Assembly: GCF_025685565.1 (NCBI RefSeq)
Contig: NZ_JAGSYE010000001.1
Span: forward strand, 372,001 to 436,000
DNA length: 64,000 nt
Reading direction: 5' to 3'
DNA from: Granulicella aggregans
Lineage (GTDB): Bacteria; Acidobacteriota; Terriglobia; Terriglobales; Acidobacteriaceae
Shown here: positions 8,560 to 17,105 of the stretch, in pieces
How the letters are laid out: each line of letters opens with the position of its first letter
How positions within the stretch are numbered: the first letter of the stretch is position 1
Program-made: the position numbers and the translations under genes
The notes under the pieces: generated by a model
Databases searched by the model: none
What the model was told of the DNA's origin: nothing
Seen by the model: only the letters and a program-made list of their open reading frames with translations

Positions 8560-9300
8560 TTAGGCATGACGGCGGTGGTGACGAGAGTGAGCGGCCCTAT
8601 GTGCATGCGGCGCGTAAGTCCACTCCCGCACCGGTCCGGTATCCACGTGAATGAACTGGCTTTTGGGATAGTACCCTACGCCGCCCGCTCCAAGGGAAAG
8701 CGCAGCATCCCGCAGATTCGCCGCAGGAACGCCAGGGACCCGGATATCGAGGGCCTTGGCCTCGATATGCTGCGAATGCTCGGCTGCGTTCGTCGTTCCA
8801 CTAGCACGGAGCGCATCGTTCGTCTCCTGCGTCCGATAGGCGCTCAGGATCTCGATCATGCTGCTGGACCGGTCCAGCTTCGCGAGGATCGTGTGCAGCA
8901 CGTCAAAGGTGCGCGGATCGTAGTCTTTCACCTCGTCGTTGTGGCTGTCGTGCAGAAAGGAACTAAGCTGGTCCAAAGCCTCGGGGATATACGTGTCGCC
9001 GACCCTGTAGACAACGTCGATGATCTCGCCACTCTGGCGGGCCAGCTTGAGCTCGAACTTCTGGCCATCCTCCGATCCATCCGGCACATCGTCATCGTCG
9101 TAGGGGATCAGGCCCATTCCAGGCAGGCTCACGTTGAGCAGCAGGTGCTTCATCGCGTGCAGACGTGGGTGCTTGTGACGTGCGGTACTGCGCGCGCTGG
9201 CCGCAGGGCAAGCAACTAACAGCACTCCGAGGGCGGCGAACGTGAGAATTTGGGGGGCGGACGTGAGGCGGCGGATCGAGGTGGCGAGATTCAGTGGCAA
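8560..9300 (-). CDS. DUF882/YcbK-type murein peptidase (M15A-like)
   Basis: 246 residues from a TTG start with GGAG nine bases upstream. An N-terminal hydrophobic stretch (ILTFAALGVLLVACPA) is a signal sequence. The C-terminal half shows the peptidase M15/DUF882 pattern: ILSAYRTQETN, then HSQHIEAKALDI and YYPKSQFIHVDTGPVREW, giving the His-Asp-His zinc ligands. Related E. coli proteins (MepK/YcbK) are cell-wall cross-link hydrolases, so a periplasmic peptidoglycan role is likely. The C-terminus is histidine/arginine rich (AHRAAHSRHHRRH). Confidence 0.8.
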   Translation of the reverse strand: MPLNLATSIRRLTSAPQILTFAALGVLLVACPAASARSTARHKHPRLHAMKHLLLNVSLPGMGLIPYDDDDVPDGSEDGQKFELKLARQSGEIIDVVYRVGDTYIPEALDQLSSFLHDSHNDEVKDYDPRTFDVLHTILAKLDRSSSMIEILSAYRTQETNDALRASGTTNAAEHSQHIEAKALDIRVPGVPAANLRDAALSLGAGGVGYYPKSQFIHVDTGPVREWTYAPHAHRAAHSRHHRRHA

Positions 9301-9419
9301 ACGGCAAGGCTCCTGATGTCGGTTTCAGCATCGTCACATCGCACAACCACATCCCAGTCAAGCCGAAGATCCCGGCCCTGCCGTTGGAGGTGATTGGTGT
9401 CACGCTACGGGTAACATGA
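9296..9419 (+). pseudogene. Possible remnant: C-terminal tail of a lost gene
   Basis: A short plus-strand frame ends at a TGA (9417-9419) and reads like coding sequence (VGFSIVTSHNHIPV, then LPLEVIGVTLRVT). It has no start of its own and its upstream end runs into the signal region of the opposite-strand DUF882 gene. I read it as the surviving tail of a deleted gene next to the SDR remnant; the family was not recognised. Confidence 0.3.
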
Positions 9420-9534
9420 CCCATGATACCGAAATCCAGCCGTCAAGGGCGGCGATTCTAAGGATTTATGAGCGTGCGGGCTCTCACACTTCTGGGTCAG
9501 GCTCAGGCCACCTACTTCCCCGTTGACACAGTAG

Positions 9535-9705
<171 letters not shown>

Positions 9706-9810
9706 GGTTACCATAGAGCCCGTGGGGCACATATCTGCTTCTCATAAGCAAACTCTTAGTCAGCCTCAAGAGGATTAACATTGGCAATTAGAAGCTGATG
9801 GAGAAGCCAT

Positions 9811-10482
9811 ATGAATGATGAGACTCCAGGTACTGCAACCGCAGCGATGCAAGAACAATTCGATGCACTACGCACAATGCTGATCGATATGAGGCAAACC
9901 CTTGATGGAACCGAAGGTTCATCCGAAAACAGCAAAAGGCTCGAAATATTTAGAGATGGGTTTTTCTGTATAGAGCTTGCTATGACTTTTTATGAAGAAG
10001 CAAACCTGGCGCTCGAAGCTGAGGCTTGGTTTGCGGCCTCAGCCCTTGCTTCTTCGGCTTTAGAGTCGGTGCTTCTATATAAGTGCTGCCTGTCGGAAGG
10101 AAGTGTCCGAGCTCTCTCGAAATTTCAAGGGTTGCCGCGAAAATACAACTTAGATTTTGGATTGTTCGTTAGGTCGCTAGATTTGGGCAAGTTGCTTGAA
10201 ATGGCGAACTCTCTTCATTGGTTTCCGGAGGGAGGGATTCCAAAGACTTTCGCCAACTATCTTGCTGAGCATCTGGATGAAGACTCAATGTCAATCTTGC
10301 TCGGATTGTTTATCGACAATCCAAATATTGGGTGCCTCTGTGCAGATCACGTCAAGGAGTATCGAAACCTCCTACATCCGGCTGTTTGCCTTAGGGAAGG
10401 CAGGCAGCCTTCGAAAGAAGCCGGTATGACCGCTACATTCCTGCTCCTGATTGCTTTCTCTTCCTTAGCTGGACTTTCATGA
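9811..10482 (+). CDS. Hypothetical protein with HEPN-like RNxxH motif
   Basis: 223 residues, not recognised as a named family. The ATG at 9811 follows GGAGAAG. It is mostly helical, with an alanine-rich segment (LEAEAWFAASALASSALESVLLYKCCL) and, near the C-terminus, YRNLLHPAVCLREGR. The RNxxHP signature is typical of HEPN-like helical proteins, some of which are RNases or toxins, but no nucleotidyltransferase partner is adjacent. Base composition is visibly more AT-rich than flanking genes, and it sits beside two gene remnants, which suggests acquired DNA. Confidence 0.65.
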   Translation: MNDETPGTATAAMQEQFDALRTMLIDMRQTLDGTEGSSENSKRLEIFRDGFFCIELAMTFYEEANLALEAEAWFAASALASSALESVLLYKCCLSEGSVRALSKFQGLPRKYNLDFGLFVRSLDLGKLLEMANSLHWFPEGGIPKTFANYLAEHLDEDSMSILLGLFIDNPNIGCLCADHVKEYRNLLHPAVCLREGRQPSKEAGMTATFLLLIAFSSLAGLS

Positions 10483-10555
10483 GATCAGGCGACAAATCTT
10501 GCCCTTCGGACACAAAGATGCAACGGTGATTGAGTCGACTATGCCAAAGAGAAAA

Positions 10556-10610
10556 AAGAACCTGCTATCGCATTGACCCAAGAAGAGGGCAGTGCGAGAG
10601 CAGGTTCTTT
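10556..10610. terminator. Bidirectional hairpin terminator
   Basis: Inverted repeat with arms AAGAACCTGCT (10556-10566) and AGCAGGTTCTT (10599-10609). Read on the minus strand it is followed by a run of T (TTCTTTTTTC), so it should end transcripts of the epimerase reading leftward gene unit's convergent neighbour; on the plus strand a weaker T-run (TTCTTTATT) follows. It separates the convergent genes ending at 10482 and 10630. Confidence 0.75.
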
Positions 10611-10629
10611 ATTGCCTATCAACTAAAAC

Positions 10630-11730
10630 CTACTTCTCGACGGTAAACGTAAAGACCGTAGTGCTGTGCATGGTCTGGCCGGGCTTTAGTTCCGTGCTGG
10701 GGAACTTGGGGTGGTTTGGGGAGTCCGGGAAGTGCTGGGTCTCCAGGCAGAAGCCGGCGTTCTTCACGTAGACGACGCCCGCCTTGCCCTTGAAGAGTCC
10801 GGGGATGGATGTGCCGGCGTAGAACTGGACGCCGGGCTCGGTGGTGGTGACGGTGAGGACGCGGCCGGTGGCCGGGTCGAAGACCTTGGCGGCGAGATGA
10901 AGTTCGCCCATCTTTCCATTCAGCACCCAGTTGTGGTCGTAGCCGCCGCCGAGCTTCATCTGCGGGTTGGCGTCCGGGTCGGCCTTGCCGATCTCGGTGG
11001 GCTTGCGCAGGTCGAAGGGCGTTCCGGCGACGGGGGCGAGTTCGCCGGTGGGGATGAGGCCGGAGTCGACGGGGGTGTAGTGGTCGGCGTCGATGGTGAT
11101 GTATTCGCCGAGGATGAGACCGCTGCCCTCGCCCGAGAGGTTGAAGTAGGTGTGGTTGGTTAGGTTGAGGACGGTGTCCTTGGTGGTGGTGGCGGAGTAG
11201 TCGATGTGGAGGGCGTCGCCGTGGATGGTGTACTTCACATGGGCGGTGAGGGTGCCGGGGTAGCCCATGTCGCCGTCGGGCGAGACGAGGGTGAACTCGA
11301 CGCCGCCGGGAATCTCTTTGGCGTCCCAGACCTTCTTGTCGAAGCCGACGGTGCCGCCGTGCAAGGTGTTCGCGTTGTTGTTGGTGGGGATGGTGTAGGC
11401 CTTGCCGTCAAGCGAGAACTTGCCAAGCGCGATGCGGTTGCCGTAGCGGCCGACGACGGAGCCGACGTAGGTCTTGTTGTCCGCGACGTAGCCTTCGATG
11501 TCGTTGTAGCCGAGGGCGACGTCGGCGACCTTGCCAGACTTGTCGGCGGTCTTGATGGAGACGATGCGCGCTCCGTAGGTGATGAGGCCAACTTCAAGGC
11601 TGGGGCTCTTCAGGGTGTACTTGTCGACTGCCGTGCCGTCAGGCAGCTTGCCGAAGGAGGCCTTGGTGACTGCGCCGTGCGCCGCGATAGAGGTTGTCAT
11701 AGTGAGTAGGATAGCGCGTGCCCATTTCAT
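10630..11730 (-). CDS. galM: Secreted aldose 1-epimerase
   Basis: 366 residues. Interconverts alpha and beta anomers of hexoses. An N-terminal signal segment (ARAILLTMTTSIAAHGAV) indicates export, unlike cytoplasmic GalM. Family motifs: TLHGGTVGFDKKVWD, LTNHTYFNLSGEG with the catalytic His, YDHNWVL, and FCLETQHFPDSPNHPKFPS with the catalytic Glu. Its placement beside secreted GH3 and GH30 enzymes suggests periplasmic handling of released sugars. The gene name is used for family membership, not for a demonstrated galactose operon. Confidence 0.92.
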   Translation of the reverse strand: MKWARAILLTMTTSIAAHGAVTKASFGKLPDGTAVDKYTLKSPSLEVGLITYGARIVSIKTADKSGKVADVALGYNDIEGYVADNKTYVGSVVGRYGNRIALGKFSLDGKAYTIPTNNNANTLHGGTVGFDKKVWDAKEIPGGVEFTLVSPDGDMGYPGTLTAHVKYTIHGDALHIDYSATTTKDTVLNLTNHTYFNLSGEGSGLILGEYITIDADHYTPVDSGLIPTGELAPVAGTPFDLRKPTEIGKADPDANPQMKLGGGYDHNWVLNGKMGELHLAAKVFDPATGRVLTVTTTEPGVQFYAGTSIPGLFKGKAGVVYVKNAGFCLETQHFPDSPNHPKFPSTELKPGQTMHSTTVFTFTVEK

Positions 11731-11911
11731 CGTTGGATTTCCCTCAAACGTTTATTGACTGCCAGGATTCGCTTCGGCCGGTCTTCGTTCCCGTCTTCGA
11801 GGATGGAGCGAGACCGGCAGGCACAGTCACTATACGTGAAGCATCAAAGGGTAGTGAAGCGCGGGTAGAATGAAGCGGCTGTTGTTGGCATGGGATTTCT
11901 AGGAGGTTGGG

Positions 11912-13135
11912 ATGAGCAGTGTTGGGCGTGTGGTCGTGGGTTTGGGTCTGGCAATTGCTTTGGGCGTCGGAACAGGTCATGCAGCGTCACCGCAGGACCA
12001 TTGGGTGGGGACGTGGGCTACGGCTCCGCTGGGTGAAGCGAATAAGGCCGACGGGCCGGGATCAGCGGACATGACGCTACGCGAGATTGTGCATGTCTCG
12101 CGCGGCGGCGACAGGGTTCGGGTGGAGTTTACGAATGAGTTTGGGACTGATCCGCTGACCATTGGCGCAGCCCATGCAGCGCTGAGCGCGGGTGGAAGCG
12201 AGATCAAGCTGGCATCAGCGAATGCGCTGACCTTTGGCGGCAAAAGCTCGATCACGATCCCGCCCGGAGCGATGGTGGTGAGCGATCCGGCGGACTTGAA
12301 GCTGCCCGCGCTGTCGGACCTGGCAATCAGCGTCTTTATCCCAGCGCAGCCGCTCACGCACGTGACGCAGCACACCTTCGCCGATCAGACGAATTACATG
12401 GCTCCAGGCAATGTCGTTGGCGAGAAGACGCTGACTGCGCCGGAGATATTCAAGCAGTGGCGTTTCGTGAAGGGCGTCGACGTGCTGGGAGCCGCGAGCG
12501 ACGGGGCGATTGTGACGCTGGGCGACTCGATCACCGATGGTGCCTATGCGACGGAGAACGGGAATGCTCGCTGGCCGGATGTGCTCGCACGCAGACTTCA
12601 GGCGGACAAGAAGCTGAATGGGCTGGGCGTGTTGAATCAGGGCATCGGCGGCAACCGCGTGCTACGAGACGGCTACGGGCCTTCGGCAGAGGCTCGCTTC
12701 GACCGCGACGTGATGGCGCAGGCGGGCGTGAAGTATCTCATCATCATGGAAGGCATCAACGACATCGGCAACGCGACCAGTCCCACGAATCCGCATGATC
12801 CGGTGACGACAGAGGAGATGATCGCCGGCCTCAATCAACTCGTTGAGCGGGCACACATCCACGGTATCAAGGTGATTGGCGCGACGCTGACACCGTATGT
12901 CGGTGCGAAGTATCAGTCCGATGCGGGAGAGAAAATTCGCCTCGCCGTGAACGACTGGATTCGGTTGAATAAGTCGTTGGACGGATTGATCGACTTCGAC
13001 ATGGTGACGCGCGACCCCGCGAATCCATCGATGTTTCTGCCTGTGATGGACCACGGCGACCACCTGCATCCGGGAGACGCGGGATATAAGGCGATGGGTG
13101 AGGCGGTGGATCTGAAGCTGTTTGGCGGGAAGTAG
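11912..13135 (+). CDS. Secreted SGNH/GDSL-type hydrolase
   Basis: 407 residues; the ATG follows AGGAGG. A signal peptide (VVVGLGLAIALGVGTGHA) is followed by a beta-rich N-terminal domain and a C-terminal SGNH fold: block I TLGDSITDGA (nucleophile Ser206), block II NQGIGGNRV, block III MEGINDIGN, and block V DHGDHLHPGDAGY with the Asp-His pair. All four SGNH residues are present. Such enzymes deacetylate plant polysaccharides or hydrolyse esters; substrate here is not determined, though the neighbourhood favours carbohydrate esters. Confidence 0.9.
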   Translation: MSSVGRVVVGLGLAIALGVGTGHAASPQDHWVGTWATAPLGEANKADGPGSADMTLREIVHVSRGGDRVRVEFTNEFGTDPLTIGAAHAALSAGGSEIKLASANALTFGGKSSITIPPGAMVVSDPADLKLPALSDLAISVFIPAQPLTHVTQHTFADQTNYMAPGNVVGEKTLTAPEIFKQWRFVKGVDVLGAASDGAIVTLGDSITDGAYATENGNARWPDVLARRLQADKKLNGLGVLNQGIGGNRVLRDGYGPSAEARFDRDVMAQAGVKYLIIMEGINDIGNATSPTNPHDPVTTEEMIAGLNQLVERAHIHGIKVIGATLTPYVGAKYQSDAGEKIRLAVNDWIRLNKSLDGLIDFDMVTRDPANPSMFLPVMDHGDHLHPGDAGYKAMGEAVDLKLFGGK

Positions 13136-13141
13136 TTCGTT

Positions 13142-13203
13142 GTTGTGCGTTGTACGTTGTACGTGCAGACAAAACGTACAACGTACAACTGAGAACGTAC
13201 AAC
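13142..13203. repeat. Inverted heptad array between convergent genes (GTTGTAC type)
   Basis: Left arm 13142-13164 has three 7-bp units of GTTGTRC form; right arm 13173-13203 has four units of the complementary AACNNAN kind, one of them AACTGAG as in the pyrB array. Together they fold into a hairpin with an eight-base loop. It fills the gap between the SGNH hydrolase stop and the ndk stop, so it may also act as a terminator. Confidence 0.85.
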
Positions 13204-13207
13204 GCTC

Positions 13208-13624
13208 TTACGCCAGTTCGAGACCAGCGAAGAAGTAGCCGATTTCAAACGCAGCGGTATCTTCTGCGTCGGAGCCGTGGATGGCGTTCTCTTCGATCGA
13301 TCCGGCGAACTTCTTGCGAATCGTCCCTTCCTCAGCGTTCGCGGGATTCGTTGCGCCCATCAGCTTGCGCAGGTCGGCGATCGCGTTGTCCTTCTCGAGC
13401 ACCATCGGGAAGATGGGGCCGCTGGACATGAACTGAGTCAAGGACCCGAAGAACGGACGGGCGGAGTGGACGTGGTAGAAGCCCTCGGCCTGCGCGTTCG
13501 AGATGCTGATGCGCTTGATGGCAACGATCTTGAAGCCGGCCTTCTCGATCTCGGCGAGGATGGCGGCGGTGTAACCCTTGCGGACGGCGTCCGGCTTGAT
13601 GATGCTGAAGGTGCGCTGTGACAT
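13208..13624 (-). CDS. ndk: Nucleoside diphosphate kinase
   Basis: 138 residues. Transfers the gamma phosphate from ATP to nucleoside diphosphates through a phosphohistidine, visible as His116 in NAIHGSD. The N-terminus [11 protein letters not shown] and the nucleotide-binding HSARPFFG are standard. Length is typical of bacterial Ndk. GGAG lies upstream of the ATG. It is monocistronic here, convergent with the SGNH hydrolase. Confidence 0.96.
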   Translation of the reverse strand: MSQRTFSIIKPDAVRKGYTAAILAEIEKAGFKIVAIKRISISNAQAEGFYHVHSARPFFGSLTQFMSSGPIFPMVLEKDNAIADLRKLMGATNPANAEEGTIRKKFAGSIEENAIHGSDAEDTAAFEIGYFFAGLELA

Positions 13625-13742
13625 GGTGCTCCGTTTCAGTGAACTTTTCGCAAGTTCGTTGATTGATTTTCTCTGTCTAGTTTACCTTGCGTCCGCACAG
13701 AATGCGGCTTGCAGCACTAAGTGACGATGAATCGCAGGGAGA

Positions 13743-15485
13743 CTAGTACTTCCAGCTCGTAACATCAGCGCCAGCCGGGGCGGTCTTCGCGATGCGATCC
13801 ATGATCTTCGGCAGGTACATGGTGTTGTAGTGCAGCCGGGAGTACGCATTTGGCAGCGAGGGATCGCCGTTCCAGCAGTGTTCGGCGCGGGGGCCGTAGA
13901 GGACTTCGCCCTCATACGGAACGCCAACGCCGGGCGTGCCGGTGGTCTTGAGGAAGTCCTCCATCAGATAGACGGCGTCGTTCAGGAAGTAGGTATCGTC
14001 GCTGCCGACGTAGAGATGGATCTTGCCCCGGAGCTTTGGCCCAATCGTCGTCCATTCCCGCTGCAGCTTCGCGTTCAGGTCGAAGTGCTCCTTCCAATAG
14101 GCGGCGACCTTGAGGTCGATCTCGCCGGTCTCCTTGTCGAAGATGGGCTGCGGGTAGCCGTCCGCACCGACGGGCGAGTAGACGGCCTGCCAGATGTCGA
14201 ACTGCTCGCCGGAGCGGCCGTGATCGCCCAAAGCCGCTTCATACGCGATGTTGTCGCGGACGCTGATCAGCGTGTGGCCGAGGTAGTCGCGCATGGCGGG
14301 CTGCTCGACCTGCTTGTTCGCACCCTGGATGTAGAACATGTTCTTCTGCGAGTACAGATCGGTCGTCATGTAGGCGTGGAAGTCGACCGGGTCCGGGCAA
14401 GCGGCGAAGGCACCGTTATAGAAGTCGGGGTTGAAGAGTTGTACCGCAAGCGACTCCCAGCCGCCGGTCGATCCGCCGTAGACGAAGCGCGCCCAACCCT
14501 GGCCGATGCCGCGGAACTGCTTCTCGATCGCTGGAATCAGCTCTTTCTCGATGGCGCTACCGTAAGGGCCAAGATTGGCGGAGTCGACCGCATAGGAGTC
14601 GTCGTAGTACGGATTAGCGTGCTGAATCTTGACAACGAGAACACGCGGAAAATTCGGGCCACTCCACAGCTTGTACTCGTTGTACGCCTCCTGCTGCTGG
14701 ATGCGGTTGTATCCAGCGAGGTGAAAGCGCTGGGAGTAGTCGGGCTTGAGGTCAGGATCGGGCGGCGTGGTGCGGAAGTCCTCGATGCCGTCGACAAAGT
14801 GGTCGTGGAAGATCATGAGCGGGAAGTGCGCCTGCGGGTGCTCATCGAAGCCTTCGGGCACAAGCACGATCGCCGAGAGATAGACGGGCGTACCCCAGAA
14901 CTTCGAGAGCAGGTCAGATTGAATCTTGATGTGGCGAATGTACTTCGTGTCCGGCTCTGGCTTGATCGGCGGAATGACCTGATCGAGCGTCAGCTTGATC
15001 GGCGCGCCCTTCGGCCCGATGTGCAGCTTCACCGGCTTGCTGTAGAGATTGCCCGGAGCGATGTTCCAGTGCTGGCCTTCGCCACGGTCCGGCGCGAGCT
15101 TGATGGTGTGGCCATCGGCGCGGTGGAAGGTCTGGTAGATGTTCAGCACCGCCTGCACGGTGTAGTCGCCCTCGGGTACGTCAGCGAGCTTGCGCACCGG
15201 GTAGCCGGCGGCGTTGGCCTCGAGCTTCATCGGCTGACCGGGCTTCACGCCATCGACCGTCATGCCGAAGACGATCTGCGAACGCGGCGTGTCGTTGATC
15301 TGCATGCGGGGCTCCTCGCTGGCATCGTTCGAGAGCAAAAAGAGCAGACGGCCATCGAGCGACTTCGCGGACTGCGCTGCGGGGAATGACACCGTGACCG
15401 GCTGAACGCCTTTGGTCTGCGAGGGCGCGGCAATAGTGAAGATGGCAAGGATTCCTGGAACGCATGAGAACAGGAGTGAACGCAT
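13743..15485 (-). CDS. Secreted alpha/beta-hydrolase, putative esterase
   Basis: 580 residues from ATG 15485, which begins a signal peptide (LLFSCVPGILAIFTIAAP). An N-terminal beta-sandwich-like region (to about residue 190) precedes a hydrolase domain with YGGSTGGWES, a GxSxG nucleophile elbow, FPLMIFHDHFVDG earlier and RAEHCWNG late, offering a candidate catalytic His. It resembles the esterase-D-like hydrolases of unknown substrate in acidobacterial genomes. A longer frame begins at 15548 but lacks signal features at its N-terminus. It is divergent from the GH30 gene 75 bp away, so both may use a shared control region. Confidence 0.75.
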   Translation of the reverse strand: MRSLLFSCVPGILAIFTIAAPSQTKGVQPVTVSFPAAQSAKSLDGRLLFLLSNDASEEPRMQINDTPRSQIVFGMTVDGVKPGQPMKLEANAAGYPVRKLADVPEGDYTVQAVLNIYQTFHRADGHTIKLAPDRGEGQHWNIAPGNLYSKPVKLHIGPKGAPIKLTLDQVIPPIKPEPDTKYIRHIKIQSDLLSKFWGTPVYLSAIVLVPEGFDEHPQAHFPLMIFHDHFVDGIEDFRTTPPDPDLKPDYSQRFHLAGYNRIQQQEAYNEYKLWSGPNFPRVLVVKIQHANPYYDDSYAVDSANLGPYGSAIEKELIPAIEKQFRGIGQGWARFVYGGSTGGWESLAVQLFNPDFYNGAFAACPDPVDFHAYMTTDLYSQKNMFYIQGANKQVEQPAMRDYLGHTLISVRDNIAYEAALGDHGRSGEQFDIWQAVYSPVGADGYPQPIFDKETGEIDLKVAAYWKEHFDLNAKLQREWTTIGPKLRGKIHLYVGSDDTYFLNDAVYLMEDFLKTTGTPGVGVPYEGEVLYGPRAEHCWNGDPSLPNAYSRLHYNTMYLPKIMDRIAKTAPAGADVTSWKY

Positions 15486-15560
15486 GGGGAACAGTATACA
15501 AATGGGCCTGGCGTTCCCTGTGGCTGCTATGCTGCGGTCGGACTTCAAGGAGCAAGAACC

Positions 15561-17048
15561 ATGACGACGAAGCGCTGGACACGCCGGCGAGTTCTGACAA
15601 CTTCCATGGCCGCGGCAGCCATGGCTATGGGAGGCACGGCGACCTCCGCGATAGCTCAGATGCCCGCTCCCGAGGTCCTTGAAGACGAACGCATCTCCAT
15701 GGTGACGACGACCGAGGCCAGCGCATGGCAGAAGGGCAAGGTCCTCAAGCCGACGTTTCAGTGGGAGCTACTGAACCTGAACATCGACTCCGCGAAGACA
15801 GTAGGACGGCCGATGGAGGGCTTTGGCGGCTGCTTCAACGAGCTTGGCTGGACGTCGCTGAGCGCGCTTGGTGAAAGCGATCGCGAGACGGTGATTCGCG
15901 AGCTCTTCCATCCCACCGAAGGCGCGCGGTTCACCTACTGCCGCATGCCCATCGGCGCGAACGACTACGCCACCGAACCCTACAGCCTCGACGAAACCGA
16001 TGGCGACTTCGCGCTGCAGCACTTCAGCATCGACCATGACCGCGCGACGCTGATTCCCTTTATCCACGCAGCCATAAAGCAGCAGCCAGAGCTGAAGCTG
16101 TGGGCTTCGCCATGGACGCCGCCGAGCTGGATGAAGCGCAATCACTTCTACGCCGAAGCGAAGGCCTTTGCGGGCATGAAGGAGAATGGCATTCGCCCGG
16201 ACCAGCTAGGCCACGATGGCGAAGACATGTTTATCCAGAAGCCGGAGTATTTCAAGGCCTACGCGGAATACTTCGGCAAATTCATCGATGCCTATCGCGC
16301 GGAAGGCATCCGCGTCGGCATGGTTATGCCGCAGAACGAGTTCAACTCCGCGCAGAACTTTCCCAGTTGCACGTGGACGCCCGAGGGGCTCGCGCGCTTC
16401 ATTCGTGAGCTTGGCCCGCAGATGCGGAAACGCGATGTCGACGTCTTCTTTGGGACGCTCGAACGCGGCAACCCGAAGCTGCTTGAGACCGTGATGCTGG
16501 ACAAGGAAGCGGGCAGCCATATCAAAGGCGTCGGTGTGCAGTGGGCGGGTAAGAACGCGGTCGCGACAATCCACGACGAGTACCCGCAACTCGCGATCTT
16601 TCAATCCGAGCAGGAGTGCGGTGACGGAAAGAATAGCTGGAGCTACGCCGGCTACTGCTGGGAGTTGATGAAGCAGTACTTCCGCAGTGGCGCGACCGGC
16701 TATATGTACTGGAACATTTCTACCGCGGATGGCGGCGTAAGCACCTGGGGATGGCCGCAGAACTCTCTGATCAGCGTGAATACGGCGGAGAAGACCTTCC
16801 GTTTCAACCATGACTTTTACCTGCTGAAGCACCTCACGCATTTCGTTGATGTCGGCGCAAAGATTGCGCGGGCGACGGGGACCTGCGACGACGTGCTCGC
16901 GTTCGTCAATCCGGGCGGCACGGCGGTGGCACTCTTGCGCAACGAGCTCTCAGTGCCTCGGCTGGTACAGATTACCGCCGATCACACTACATTTGCGGTG
17001 GAACTTCCACCAGACTCCATCAGTACAGTTAAGATGAAGCTGAAGTAA
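15561..17048 (+). CDS. Tat-exported GH30 glycoside hydrolase
   Basis: 495 residues. The N-terminus carries a twin-arginine signal (TRRRVLTTSMAAAAMAMGG). GH30 features: FGGCFNELGWTSLSAL, TYCRMPIGANDYA, WASPWTPPSWMK, acid/base Glu260 in MPQNEFNSA and nucleophile Glu350 in FQSEQECG. A beta-sandwich end domain follows (DDVLAFVNPGGTAVALL). GH30 members act on glucosylceramide, beta-1,6-glucan, xylan or fucosides; specificity is not clear from sequence. Tat export suggests folding before transport. Confidence 0.9.
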   Translation: MTTKRWTRRRVLTTSMAAAAMAMGGTATSAIAQMPAPEVLEDERISMVTTTEASAWQKGKVLKPTFQWELLNLNIDSAKTVGRPMEGFGGCFNELGWTSLSALGESDRETVIRELFHPTEGARFTYCRMPIGANDYATEPYSLDETDGDFALQHFSIDHDRATLIPFIHAAIKQQPELKLWASPWTPPSWMKRNHFYAEAKAFAGMKENGIRPDQLGHDGEDMFIQKPEYFKAYAEYFGKFIDAYRAEGIRVGMVMPQNEFNSAQNFPSCTWTPEGLARFIRELGPQMRKRDVDVFFGTLERGNPKLLETVMLDKEAGSHIKGVGVQWAGKNAVATIHDEYPQLAIFQSEQECGDGKNSWSYAGYCWELMKQYFRSGATGYMYWNISTADGGVSTWGWPQNSLISVNTAEKTFRFNHDFYLLKHLTHFVDVGAKIARATGTCDDVLAFVNPGGTAVALLRNELSVPRLVQITADHTTFAVELPPDSISTVKMKLK

Positions 17049-17105
17049 GCACTGCGCCCACTCGGCAGACCGCCGTCGAAAACGATTCATCTTTACTGGA
17101 GACTT

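Noticed and set aside
9092..9424. A minus-strand frame upstream of DUF882
   Set aside because: It overlaps the signal peptide of the real gene in another frame and has no ribosome site or similarity.
13830..15389. A 519-codon plus-strand frame opposite the esterase gene
   Set aside because: Val/Arg/Leu-rich with no domain; the minus-strand frame has a signal peptide and GxSxG.
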